NCBI GenBank assembly: GCA_025094145.1
Contig: JALLLS010000021.1
Location: 372,001 to 436,000, forward strand
Source of the DNA: Spinellus fusiger
Taxonomy: Eukaryota > Mucoromycota > Mucoromycetes > Mucorales > Phycomycetaceae
Reading direction: 5' to 3'
DNA: 64,000 nt
The notes beneath the pieces are model-generated. The model was given only the letters and a program-made list of their open reading frames with translations, had not been told where the DNA came from and did not search any database. Numbering within the stretch: the stretch's first letter is position 1; the number at the start of each line of letters is the position of its first letter. Positions 21,666 through 32,880 of the stretch are shown here, one piece after another. Made by a program: the position numbers and the translations under genes.

Positions 21666-22312
21666 ATGACTGATGTCAAGTTTGGTCATTACACCATCAA
21701 GGCTCATGAAGTCTTCTATGAAACTCAACTGACAGTAGGACTCGTCAATCTCAAGCCTATTGCACTGTAAGTTGTTCAGAGGTGTATCTTTTGTATATTA
21801 ACTAATGGCAGTGGACGTAGGTATTAGAGTTAATACACTCATACAAAAATCCTATTAGACGTTCTGGTTGTACCGCGCCGACATGTTCAAAGATATTCAG
21901 AGTTAGAAAAAGAAGAGGTAGCGTATCAAACATGTCAAGTAGATTTGCCGTCTTATATACATTTTGCTTCTTTCTCTTTATGCTTATCAAGCTACTTGAT
22001 CTTACATGCTCAGCACGCCTTATTGCAGCCACAATAGAGCGTGAATATCAAGAGAGTGTTTGCTGGGTTATTCAGGATGGTGAAGATGCCGGACAAACTG
22101 TAATAAGTTATTTGTAAGAAGAAGAAAAATCAACTCATCTTTATGCGTGTATTGTTTATCCTACCAAGGTGCCACATGTGCATTTGCATATTATACCCAA
22201 GAGATTCAGTCAGTGGCGATGTGGAATAGAAAAAGAGAGAAAGCCAAGAACAGTAGAAGAGATGACAAAAGAAAGAGACTTTTTATCCCAAGCAATGAAC
22301 TGTGCTTGTTGA
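21666..22312 (+). CDS. FHIT-type HIT hydrolase (diadenosine oligophosphate hydrolase)
   Basis: Exons 21666-21766, 21812-21816, 21859-21917, 21992-22099 and 22169-22312 give 138 aa, close to the usual 147. The HIT motif PHVHLHIIPK contains the His-x-His-x-His triad that cleaves Ap3A/Ap4A. FGHYTIKAHEVFYETQLTVGLVNLKP is the FHIT N-terminus, DGEDAGQTVPHVH the active-site approach, and TVEEMTKERDFL the C-terminal helix. The second exon is only 5 nt (TGGAC), between CAG and GTAGGT; only with it does the frame run from NLKPIA into LGHVLVVPRRH. The normal Pro of the PGH turn is Leu here. Its promoter must overlap the duplicated arm, which ends 65 bp upstream. It is the counterpart of yeast HNT2 and fission yeast aph1. 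Confidence 0.9.
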
Positions 22313-24289
22313 AGAATAAATATTTTTATTACAGATTAAACACAAAGATAAAAGTACAAAATGTAGTTTAATCCAATCCATTAAAGTGTATTTATTTGTA
22401 TGTCCCAATGTCTATCTTGGTGAGAAATGAAAGACAGTTTGAGACAGTTTAATGCACTCTATTATATCTGTTGCTGTGATGGATTTATTACACCAACTAA
22501 CAGAGGCAGGAAAACTAAGGAATACCAAGTTCTATTATGGAATCTTCTATAGATATAGAGGGACAAAGCCATAACCTATATCTCCCTTGTATTTTGAGTA
22601 TTTCTTATCTCTTATCATCTCTATTATCAAATAAAATAGCTAATATAAATCACAGAGAACTGCCATCGGTAGACAGAGGGTTGAAAGACCTATAAATAAG
22701 GAAGATTAGCTTTCTCTCACTGTAACACATCACCATTGAAGAAGCGATCGTGGAATGAAACATGTAATACAAGAAGCATACACTAGCACAAAGGCACTTT
22801 ACAACACATCTTAGCACAGAAAACAGAAGAGATAACATCACACCGCCATATAAAAGGAATAGCATAGAAAGAATGTATAAACAGTATCAGTTGTACTGTA
22901 TACTGTATTAAGGACTGTTCACTAGTAAAGTAGTAGGTGTGTCCTATGGACCTCATATATAAGTAACATGCCAATTTGCTTGAGATAAGAAAAAAGAAAT
23001 CTGTATTGTTTTTCTTCTCTTTTATCTCTTTTTAAAATAATAATAATAATGGACACAATGCATTGGCTATGACTCAAGTGGTTATAGACAAGGCCATCCA
23101 GTGTTGTGTATGTAGCTACTACATAGGATGATATAGATATTGATGTTTATCTTTCTTCTTTACATTCTGGACGAGAAGATTTTATTAATTTAAATGGTAT
23201 GTTTATAATATATAGATATAATTAGATATAGTGTAGGCGCTCATCTATAAGAGACCATTTAAAGAGAAACCATAGTACAATTGGACTCGTATATTATTAT
23301 TCTTAAAACTATACTCATCTTATTCTTACCACAGAGCCTGATTTGAAAAGAGATTGCCGATGAAAAGAAACTAGATCTGTCTGAAGATGTTATCCATTAA
23401 AAGCAAGTTTTTTTTAATAAAAATAAAATAAAAATAAAATAAAAATAAAGATGAATAAACTAAAGAGTGTATTTAGACATATATGCATAACTATGAGACA
23501 TTTAAATGAACATGTAAGGAAGATTAAGCTAACTTCTTCTCTGATTGCTTAATAAACACCCTTTAGCAATAGACTGTCTATGAAAATATGGCTTATGTGA
23601 TGGCTACCTTATCGTACAAGGCCACAATCCTTATCATAACACTAAATTAGATTGCAATAATAATATACCAACATAAATGTCCTATCAATTGTCATTATAG
23701 TGTCAGCCGCCTGATACCTGCTTTCTTCCTGTTGAGTATCTTCTGTCTTATGCCTGATGCATACCACCTATCACTCCCTGTCTGTCACTTACAGTGTATG
23801 TGCTTAGTATATATCTACTTTATTGATTAGTAACTATAGCAACTGTTATTTAACTTCATATTCATAGTTCTGATTATAATCTATTTCCTGTTGAGGGCAG
23901 CTATTAACATTGATTGAATTGAGTGTTAAGTTACATGATAAAAATGTTTATTCATTAAAGCATACATAGAAAAGTAAAATAAGATAGGTACAACTATGTG
24001 AATATCTCATGAATAAATAAAATATAGATGAATAGATATTAATATTAATAATAATAATAAAAGGGTGTAAAAGGAAAAACAGAAATAAAGCCAACTGTCA
24101 AGAGAGTGGTAAAACCTTTGTACTGACACTTACATTACACACACAAAGACAGATGCATTTGGTGTGTTAGTAGTCCTACTTGTCTATAGAATATGGAAAG
24201 AAAATAAAAATCAAAGAAAAAGGGGGTGTGCGGCGTATGAGTGTGTTTGGTGCTTTTCTTTATGAACTTAGACCCTGAGTTGGCGTGGT
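22313..24289. other. AT-rich intergenic sequence
   Basis: No gene or element was recognised. Short A/T microsatellites occur near 23032-23050 and 23415-23450. Confidence 0.5.
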
Positions 24290-26097
24290 TTAGAGACGAT
24301 AGATGAAGTTGGAATCTTGCAAATCACTCAGGTCATCTTCTACATTGGTCACTGCCATAGTGGGCTCCTTCAATCTGCGTTCATTTACAATCGACATACG
24401 CCAGCGGGCCACAAGGAGTAGAATAATGACAAAGACATTGGAGATAATGTAGCCTAACATTCCAGTAAGATACAAGGGGCTCTCGTCCTTGTTGATAAGA
24501 AAAGGACCAGCGAAATTGCCAATGGTATAGAACACAGTAGAGATACCATTGTAAAAGATCTTTTTGGTGTACCCAGAGACATTATTAGCAATGGAGGCTG
24601 ACATCAAGACATAGGCAGCGGGGTAGGTCCAAGTGAGGTACAAGCCGATGAGTTTGAGTCTCAGAACAGGAATAACAAGTAGTAAAATAAGACCCAGGTT
24701 ATTGATGGCCATAAGAGCACAAGCAACATAGATTGTTTGGTTTGTTTTCTTGACAGCAAAGATGGCACAAAGAATGTATACAATGTCTGCTCCACCAATA
24801 CCAATGGTAGAAAGAACGGACTGCAATGGCTAGAAAACACATACACGTTCAGCTAATGTTCTTATCATCACACATTCAAGTGTATTTCTATATTTCTATA
24901 TAAAAGTGTAATTACCGTATAGCCAAAAGCAATGGTAATTTGAGAGCTATAGATTGTCATACCACCATTCTGTAAATTAATGAGCAGACAGGAGATACAG
25001 AAGCACCAGAATCTAATTTCTGTCAGAGCTTCCCAAATCTGTTCTTTCTTGATATTGGTTGTGCGCATGACAGCACTGTCACGCATACGTTCTTCAACAA
25101 GGATTTCTTGTTCGGCATTCAAGCATAAAAGTTTGGACTTGGGATCATCAATTAGGAAGAAGAAGGTGAGGATGCCAATAATAACAGTGATACTGCCCAA
25201 GATTATCATGATCCTAATTAAATCAGACAATAAGTTATTTTTTCATTTTTCATATTCACGCTTTTACAGTGACTTACCATTTCCACGATGCAAGACCTCT
25301 TGTGTCTTCCATGAGACCAATACCATAAGTCATCAGGCCACCAACAATAAACGCAACTCCGTTACAGAGCCAGAAAGCACCTAAACGTGTGATTTGTTCT
25401 GAACGCCTGTAGAGTGTGCTGACCAAAAGTGTCAAACAAGGATAGATTCCAGCCTCAAAGAGTCCCAGCAAAAAACGCATTGCTGCAAATTGAGAAAAGT
25501 TGGTTGAAAGAGCACTACAGCCTAGTACAGTTCCCCATGCGATTACAATAAATCCAATATAGCGGGCTAATGGTAGACGTTGCAATAGAAAGTTGTTAGG
25601 CAACTATTGGAGTAGTAATCATTATTATTGTAAGTTAGATATACATTTATGTTTTGTATTTTATATTCGATGTATTACCTGAAACAGAAGGAATCCCAAG
25701 TAGAATATAGAGCCTAATATACTCAATTGATTTCCTTGTAGCTGCAGGTCGGCCTCAAGGCCAAATGCAATAGCATAATTGATGGTCGCCTTGTCAAGAT
25801 ACTATAGTGTACAGAGAGAATAATAAAGTTAGAAAATAGAGCACTAGTATATAGCAAAGAACAGTTAAATTAGAATCAACAACAAACCTGTATAAAGTCA
25901 ACCATACAAATAAGTGGCATGGCAAACATGTCTAGTTTTCTGAGCAATGATCTCTCTTCTTTTGACATATTTGCTTTGCCATAATTATCGTAAGTGCTGC
26001 CACAATAGCTGGATTGATCGACACCGATAAGCGAGGCGTCATAGTTCTTCTTCATTATGTTTATCCCCAATTCAGATGATTCTGTGTCAAGCATCAT
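24290..26097 (-). CDS. MFS transporter, DAL5/ACS (allantoate permease) family, paralogue 1
   Basis: Exons 26097-25888, 25801-25679, 25603-25278, 25213-24916 and 24829-24290 give 498 aa. The N-terminus is cytosolic (about 60 residues), followed by about twelve membrane spans. The segment YLDKATINYA is the typical first-helix motif of the anion:cation symporter branch; RFLLGLFEAGIYPCLTLLVS and YRRSEQITRLGAFWLCNGVA are the family signature. The C-terminus ends DSNFIYRL. Family members import allantoate, nicotinate, pantothenate and similar carboxylates with protons; the substrate here cannot be read. It shares three intron positions with the neighbouring paralogue at 29193, but has one extra intron (24915-24830). 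Confidence 0.9.
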
Positions 26098-27689
26098 TTT
26101 GATTTAATGTAAGTAAAGAAGAACGAGAAAAAAGGGCCAAGAGGTCACCTTTTAACTATGTATCAAATTGCCCGCCAAAAAAAAAAGACACGAAAATAAA
26201 TAAATAAATAAAACCCTGGGCGTCTTGATGCACATCATCTTGATGCATATCACTTACTCCAAGTTCTGAAGATCTCATGTGTGATCGAAGGGTAAAAACG
26301 TGTGTTAACGGAGCAATTGAATGAACAGGTAGGCAAAAGAGTGGGCAAATGAATGAGAATTAGCAGTAGCACACCTTTTAGCCATCTCAATCTGGAAATA
26401 TCAATGGGTAGCTACACTAGAATAATGCAACAATAAGGTGTATTGATAACAGTGCATAACCTGTCATTTGCCATGCATCTGTTATTACCACTTGGTGCTA
26501 TTTATATTGGTATTATTGAAAATTAGGAAGCCTCATACACTCAATATGCTGAGGTGATGGAAAGACTTGGCTAATGTTTCAGAAGAAATTGCTCTAGTAT
26601 TTTTAGATAGACTATTATGATAAGTAGAAAAGGTATAAAAGCTAGCTATTCTTTAGACATCAAAAGCTTTGCGAAATATACTTCTTTTATTACCAAACAC
26701 ACCTTTTGTTTCTATATTTTGAACAGTACTCTTACCATATCTATTCTTACTGTGGCATCCCCCTTGTTCCATTGTTTATTTTTAAATGTATATCTTTGAT
26801 CATGATCACACTCTTTTCTCACATGGACCGACCCTTCAACTTGCACAGTTTCTGCCAAATATGTATTAGTTCCCGATTCACTAATTTGTTCAACCAAAGG
26901 GAATAAATAAATAAATATTGTACTCATTCTCATCTTATTTAGCTTACCTTGTGCAGACTTACTTTATGATAGACCTATGCGTGTATGTTAAAAATATCTA
27001 CATGTCGATACATTAATAGAAATATATGCACACGTATATTTATGTAAGATAAACATTTGTCTAAACTGTTTTCATTTAAAAATATGTGACTACAGATTTT
27101 GCCTTTGTGATAACATAGCCTAAAATCTACATATATCAGATGTAGAGTAGTACCACGCAATAGAATACACTAATTCTTCTATGGAGTACAGCTGCTAAAT
27201 AGACGACTTTTATGGTGAACAAGTAGAACAGAATAAACCTAAAGCCAACCCACCAAGATATTTCTCTTGTCATCTTTTCAACTGTAATTAGCAATTTACA
27301 AAAAGTACCTTGGGTGAGTTATGGCTTGGACTGTTCTAGTATCCTTATTCTAAAACAGAGTTCAAATCAAAAGTTTATTTGTTTAACATTATGCTCTCTG
27401 TCTTGGCTGACATTACAGTTTTTTATTTTTTATTTTTTTTAAAAAAAACGAATCCTGTAAAGGGGCTCTATTCATTATTCCGTATTCTAACTGATAGTAA
27501 CAAGCTAACAAGTCTTATATGACTTCTTATAGTCTTGAGTGCTATGGTATCAACTATCCAAGGCTCTTATAGGAAATTATCACAGGAGGACCTCAATGAA
27601 AATAGCTTACAGCTCAGATGAATTATTATTATAATTTTTTTTTCTAACAGAAAGAAACCCTTATTCAATGTTACCGCGTCTTCATTGGA
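26098..27689. other. Intergenic between the MFS paralogue and a Tc1 relic
   Basis: AT-rich; no gene seen. It includes the likely promoter of the MFS gene and a TTTTTTATTTTTTATTT tract near 27420-27440. Confidence 0.5.
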
Positions 27690-28560
27690 GCTAAATGATT
27701 TGGGTCCCTTTTATCTACAGTCACACCCAATTGAGTTTAATACCTTTGAAAATAAATTCCAGGACGAAATATTTAGGATATGTTCAACATTAAATAAAAC
27801 ACTTTACATTTGATATAGACGCTTCAAACTTAAGCATATCAAGTCTCAATATCTTTGATTATAGAAAATAAAATAACAATAATACAATTAATATTTTGTA
27901 TGCCCTCATTTGGCATCAATGACAGCCTGGCATCTATCTGTCATACTCAGAACTCATCGTTGTACAAGTTCAACACCAACCCTCTCCCACTCTTCTGCAA
28001 GTAGAGCCTTCACACTTTCAACATTGGTAATAGATGTTCTTTTTTCTTTATCAATTGGGTTTTATTCAGGGCTTTGAGTACTGGATCACACAAAGCCCCT
28101 GATTTGATGTGTCTCTTTCCACTCTCTGGCATAGGCCCCAGTATAGCAGCTAGCAGCTAGCACCCTTGACCATCAAAGCAGTTTCTCTTTGTGTTTTACG
28201 GTGAAGGCTGGATTGCTAGCTGGAGAAAAAGATCCGAACCCTAACTGATTGTAGTAGCTGATCATGGTGTTTCTACATACATCTACCTCAAACTTCAACA
28301 TTTCTAATTTCAGCTGATTATATAAGGCAAATGGGTCCTCTCTAATGACCTTTTCCAGGTGTCTGAGGTCCTTCTCACTGGCTGTTGTTTTTATTTTTTA
28401 TTTTTTTTATTTATTATTTAGGTTTTCCATGACTCTTTAAACGCAATGGTGACCCACATTCTTTGATGTTTCTGATACTATTTTGAACTGTGGGCTTTTT
28501 CATCTCAACTACACTCACAATGATAGTCAACTTTAATTCAGTCTTCAACAGGTAATAAAT
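27690..28560 (-). mobile_element. Decayed Tc1/mariner transposon, copy B
   Basis: Read on the minus strand, fragments cover most of a Tc1-type transposase: an N-terminal helix-turn-helix region (SEKDLRHLEKVIREDPFALY, YYNQLGFGSFSPA) and a C-terminal block (VKALLAEEWERVGVELVQR, MTDRCQAVIDAK). Stops and frameshifts occur throughout. It is the same family as copy A at 5222-5735, sharing long stretches with scattered substitutions and the same 3' end (TGTGACTGTA/TGTGGCTGTA). Borders are approximate. Confidence 0.8.
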
Positions 28561-29192
28561 GCCCCATAGCTTTTTATCTTCTGCTTTGTTATATTCTCCA
28601 CGAGTGTGAATTTGTGACTATCTATCTGATATAGTGTGTTGGCTTAACACTATTTAGAAAGAAGAGTTTTATGTAAAAAAAAAAAAAAGACAGACCCTTC
28701 TGATATTGAAAACAAGAAAAAAGAAAAGAGCATGCTGAAGATGTTTGTTCTGTCACTTTCTTCAATGGTGTGATACATAGTTTATCCTATAGATGCAGAT
28801 GAATAAAAAAGAATATTTTTATATGTATAGATTATAGCATAGATTCATGCGAGCATAACTTTAAAGATTCCTAAACTACTTGTCTTTTTATCACATGAAC
28901 ACATGTGTACAAACACACAAACACATGTATACTATCTCGATTAAATCGGCAAGTGACAGATAAAAAGAAAAATAGCCTTTGTACAAACATATCTATTCTA
29001 TTATTTCAGACCGAGAATACTTTACAATGAGAAATAAACTTGTGACATTATAGTATTGATACTGGTAAAATAAAATAAAATTAAGAAATGTTTAAAAGTA
29101 GGTTCTTGTATTTGTTTGTTTAAAAGAATTAAGGTATGTATGAGCAGATATAAAGATGAGTAAATGTGTGTGTGTTCTTTCTTTTTTTCCCC
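28561..29192. other. AT-rich intergenic sequence
   Basis: 3' flank of the second MFS gene; no feature was recognised beyond A/T tracts. Confidence 0.5.
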
Positions 29193-30964
29193 TTAAAGAC
29201 GATAAATAAAATTAGGGTTTTCACGGTCAGTAAGATCATCATTGACATCGATGATTACACCAGAAGGATTGGACAAACGCTGGATATTGGATTTCTTCAT
29301 GAAATAACGAGCAATCAATAAAAGAACAATACTGACGCAGTTGGCGACAATGTAGCCCACCATACCACCGATGTAAAGAGGAGCCTGGGAAGGAATGAGG
29401 AACTGAGGACCAGCAAAGTTACCAACGGTATAGAACGCAATAATACAGCTACTGTAGAAAATCTTCTTGGTATAGCCAGCAACATTGTTGGACAAAGAGG
29501 TCAACAACATGATATAGCCAGAAACGTAGGTCCAGCAAAGGAAAAGACCAACAAGTTTGACATTGGGAGTAGGAATCACCAATAAGAGAATAAGACCAAG
29601 TATGGAGATGAGAAGAGTCAAACAGCCAATGTAAATGGTGTTGCCATAGCGTCTGTTAAGATAGACAAAGATGGCAATGTAGACACAGTCGGCAATACCA
29701 TAAGGCAGGTTCATGAGAATAGAATTGAGACCGCTGAATCCCAGACCAGCTGTAATGATAGAACTAAAAGCGGTAAAAGCACCGTTCTGGAGATTGATGA
29801 GGAAAGAGGCAAGACAATAGCACCAGAAGCGGGGCTCCTTCAAGGATTCAATGATATGCGACATCTTAATTTCCTGAGAGCGAACGACAGTAGAATCACG
29901 GGTTCTGGATTCCACAATTTCTTGTTCCTCAGCAGTGAGACGAAGGGTAGAAGATTTGGGATTATCCACCAAGCAGAAGAAAAAGATGGTACCGCAAAAG
30001 GAGGTCACTGAGCCAAGAATAATCATGATCCTAATATCAGTTGAGCATCAATATAACCCTGTAACAATGAAAAGGCTAGAATGCATCTAAAAATTATTGA
30101 TTTTCATACCATTGCCAAGCTGCCTTTCCACCTACGTTCTCCATGTGTCCAATACCATAACCAATAAGGCCACCAACAGCCAAAGCAACACCGTTACACA
30201 TGTACAGTGTACCAATACGGCCTGACTGTTCAACGCGACGGTACATGCGACTGATCAGCATGATACAGCATGGATAAATACCAGCCTCGAAGAAGCCCAA
30301 TAAAAAACGGAGACCAGCAAGTTGTGAGAAGTTTTGGCCCAAGGAAGTAAGGGCTAAGATGGCACCCCACAACATGACTAACACACCGACATACTGACTA
30401 ATAGAAACACGCTGAAGAAGGTAGGCATTGATAGGCTATAGACAAGCAAACACAAAAACAAGAGGGTCGATTGAATGGTTTAGTCCTACTGATTACCAAT
30501 GAAAAGGCTTAATAAGATAGTTACCTGGTAGAGAAGGTAACCAAGATAGAAAATAGAGGCTAACCAATTGAAGTCTAATCCAACCAACCCAGTATCTTTC
30601 TGTAAAGTGAGACTTCCTGCATAGTTGAGAGATGATTTATCAAAGAACTGTAATGATAATTGAGCAATTAGTAAAATGAAATATTGCTTAAATTGATCCA
30701 AGAAAAACAACGGGTTTTATGTACCTGCAGGAAACTGAGTAGGGCCAAACAGGGCATTACATAGATATAATCTAATCTACGAACAATTCTGCGCTCGGCT
30801 GCACTAGTCTCATGGTGTTTGTTACCATTCTCATCGTACTTTTCGCTTAATGATTCTGCAATTATTTTGGTTGTGGACTCTACTGTTTCAGTGTAGCTTT
30901 GATGGTGGATAGTGGTTATTCTTTCAACATCTGTTGCATAGTATTTCTCGCTATCAGTAGCCAT
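29193..30964 (-). CDS. MFS transporter, DAL5/ACS (allantoate permease) family, paralogue 2
   Basis: Exons 30964-30725, 30647-30525, 30435-30110 and 30030-29193 give 508 aa. It is colinear with paralogue 1: exons 2 and 3 have exactly the same lengths (123 and 326 nt) and phases. Signature blocks recur (FFDKSSLNYA, RFLLGFFEAGIYPCCIMLIS, YRRVEQSGRIGTLYMCNGVA), and the C-terminus ends ENPNFIYRL versus DSNFIYRL. The fourth exon is uninterrupted where paralogue 1 has an intron after GYT. The acidic, Thr/Ser-rich N-terminus differs from the paralogue. The two genes are a tandem duplication, since diverged. The transported substrate is unknown. Confidence 0.9.
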
Positions 30965-32714
30965 ATTTGAATCCAGGGTCTATATGCTGTAGATAGACAA
31001 ATTTGTGCGAATTTATGAAAATGAAAACAGAGTATGAATGTAATTAATTAAGGGCAGAGACTGTAACCACAGAAGTAAAGGCAGTAAAATAAAATAAATA
31101 GAAAATATCTGATCTTTATATAGCTTTGAGCACTAAAAACACAGATCAGAGAGCGCTTAACCGTCTCCCGGACCTTTAAATCGAAAGCAACACACTCTCT
31201 CTTTCAAGTACACAACTCCGTCCTTATTATGGTTATAGTAAGCAGGACAGCTTATATTCTCGCCAATCTTTTCAATTATCATAGAATATCAATGCCAGTC
31301 TATGATTGAACTTTAGCCTTACTATGAATTGCTATATAACATCCATAACATCACTGTTAAAAATATAAACTAGTGAACTAAGCTCAGTCAATAAAGTTCT
31401 TTTGTGTGGCGGTCTGTGCAACTTGAATGAATATGGCATTGATTAAGAGACCAACAAACTTAAAAGGTAAAAGTGCTTCAAAAAAGACATAGCAAATAAG
31501 CAGGAATTGCAATGTAACACACTACCTTTACTCTTTGTTCATAGCTTTTCAAACGGAGATCAATAAGCATCAAGTGTAATCACTATATTTAATGTATCTC
31601 GCCTGTAGTTTGTCCGTATGAATCCATACTCTCCTTTCCCTCTCAATTCCCTTTTTAGCATACCAGGTTCCACTATAGTATGGTCATCTTAGATAGAGCT
31701 GCTAGCTGCGTCTTTTTATTAGATTTCTATATAGGTGGGTATATATATGTCATAAACTCCTTTATTCTTTTAAATAATGGACTGTAGATTCAATTTTAGT
31801 TCAATGCAAATCAATCAAATGGAATAAGCATTATTTTTTTTTGATTATTAATAGCAGGCACCTTAATATTAATGTTTAAGAGTGTAGGGCTTAGAATTAC
31901 TCTCTTTATATTTTATGCACGTCCTTTCTCTTATGATGGACTGTGATTGTAAATAAATGTGGTATCCACAATTTATCTATTGAGATAAAGAAGAGTTTTC
32001 CCTATATAAATAAATAAGATTAGACAGGAGAGCAAAATCAATATTATAAAGTCTTCAGGGAAGCTTAAGTGAGTTGCATTAACTTACTAGATTCAATAAA
32101 TACCCTTGTTCCCTATAATAATCTACAGAAAATTAGAGCCATAAAGGCAAAATAGTAATGTCTTGGTTGTCAAAAGTGTTCACAGCATACAAAGCAGAAA
32201 TATAGTGAATCATTCAAGGTAGTTTATTGTGTTGAAATAAAAAGGAACTTCAAAAGAATAAAATATAGAGGTGCAGATTTCTTTATTAGTGGTATTGATT
32301 GTCAGATCATTATTCTTGACGATAGGATAATAGTAAATGCAAACCATTGCCACAAACAGTTGATGATAGAAAAGAAATATATTTTATGAAAAATAATGAC
32401 CAATCAGATCCAATAATCTGTTTCTGAAATTAGCTTATATTGTTATGGTAGAGGTCAGAGCCTTTTTCTACCATGATAGCATTGGTTAATCTGGCTCCGA
32501 GAATATCATTATTTTTCATACATGAAGTTTTTTTTTGTAATCTTGATGATTTCATACATAGAACAAACAAAAATGTTTTCTAAAAAAAATGTATGACGTT
32601 TAACAAGCTAATATGTTTTACTTTATTTTATCTCACTGTTGAATTTGTATCTCTTTTCACAGACTATACCTTGAGCCCAAGTTACTAAGAGGCATTACTA
32701 AAAATATTGATCTA
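30965..32714. other. AT-rich gene desert, first part
   Basis: Upstream region of the second MFS gene. No gene was seen. GC content appears lower than around the flanking genes. Confidence 0.5.
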
Positions 32715-32880
32715 GATCTTCAAAGTAAAAGGCATATTTGCGGGATTTAGAGAGGTTAGTACCCTTATTGAAAATTCTACCTCGTTGTTTTCGGTGAAAG
32801 TTTCATCCACAACCAAAGATTCCATGTATCCACTTGAAAGACAATGGCATCTACTTAGTGCTGATCGTAAAGATGATGAT
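32640..32880 (-). mobile_element. Relic of a PIF1-type DNA helicase (possibly Helitron-derived)
   Basis: On the minus strand an open stretch reads VDETFTENNEVEFSIRVL then TSLNPANMPFTLKI, followed after stops by a WAQGIVCEKRYKF-like block in another frame. This order resembles the C-terminal part of PIF1 helicases, where an EFLNSL...P.G.PPH.L.LK block precedes NL..AQGLCNGTRL. Such helicases occur in Helitrons and as multi-copy genes in these fungi. Only about 240 bp can be supported and it is clearly broken. Confidence 0.42.

Noticed and set aside
22650..22974. Minus-strand frames of 63-71 aa downstream of FHIT
   Set aside because: Hydrophobic low-information frames in AT-rich DNA; no conserved feature.
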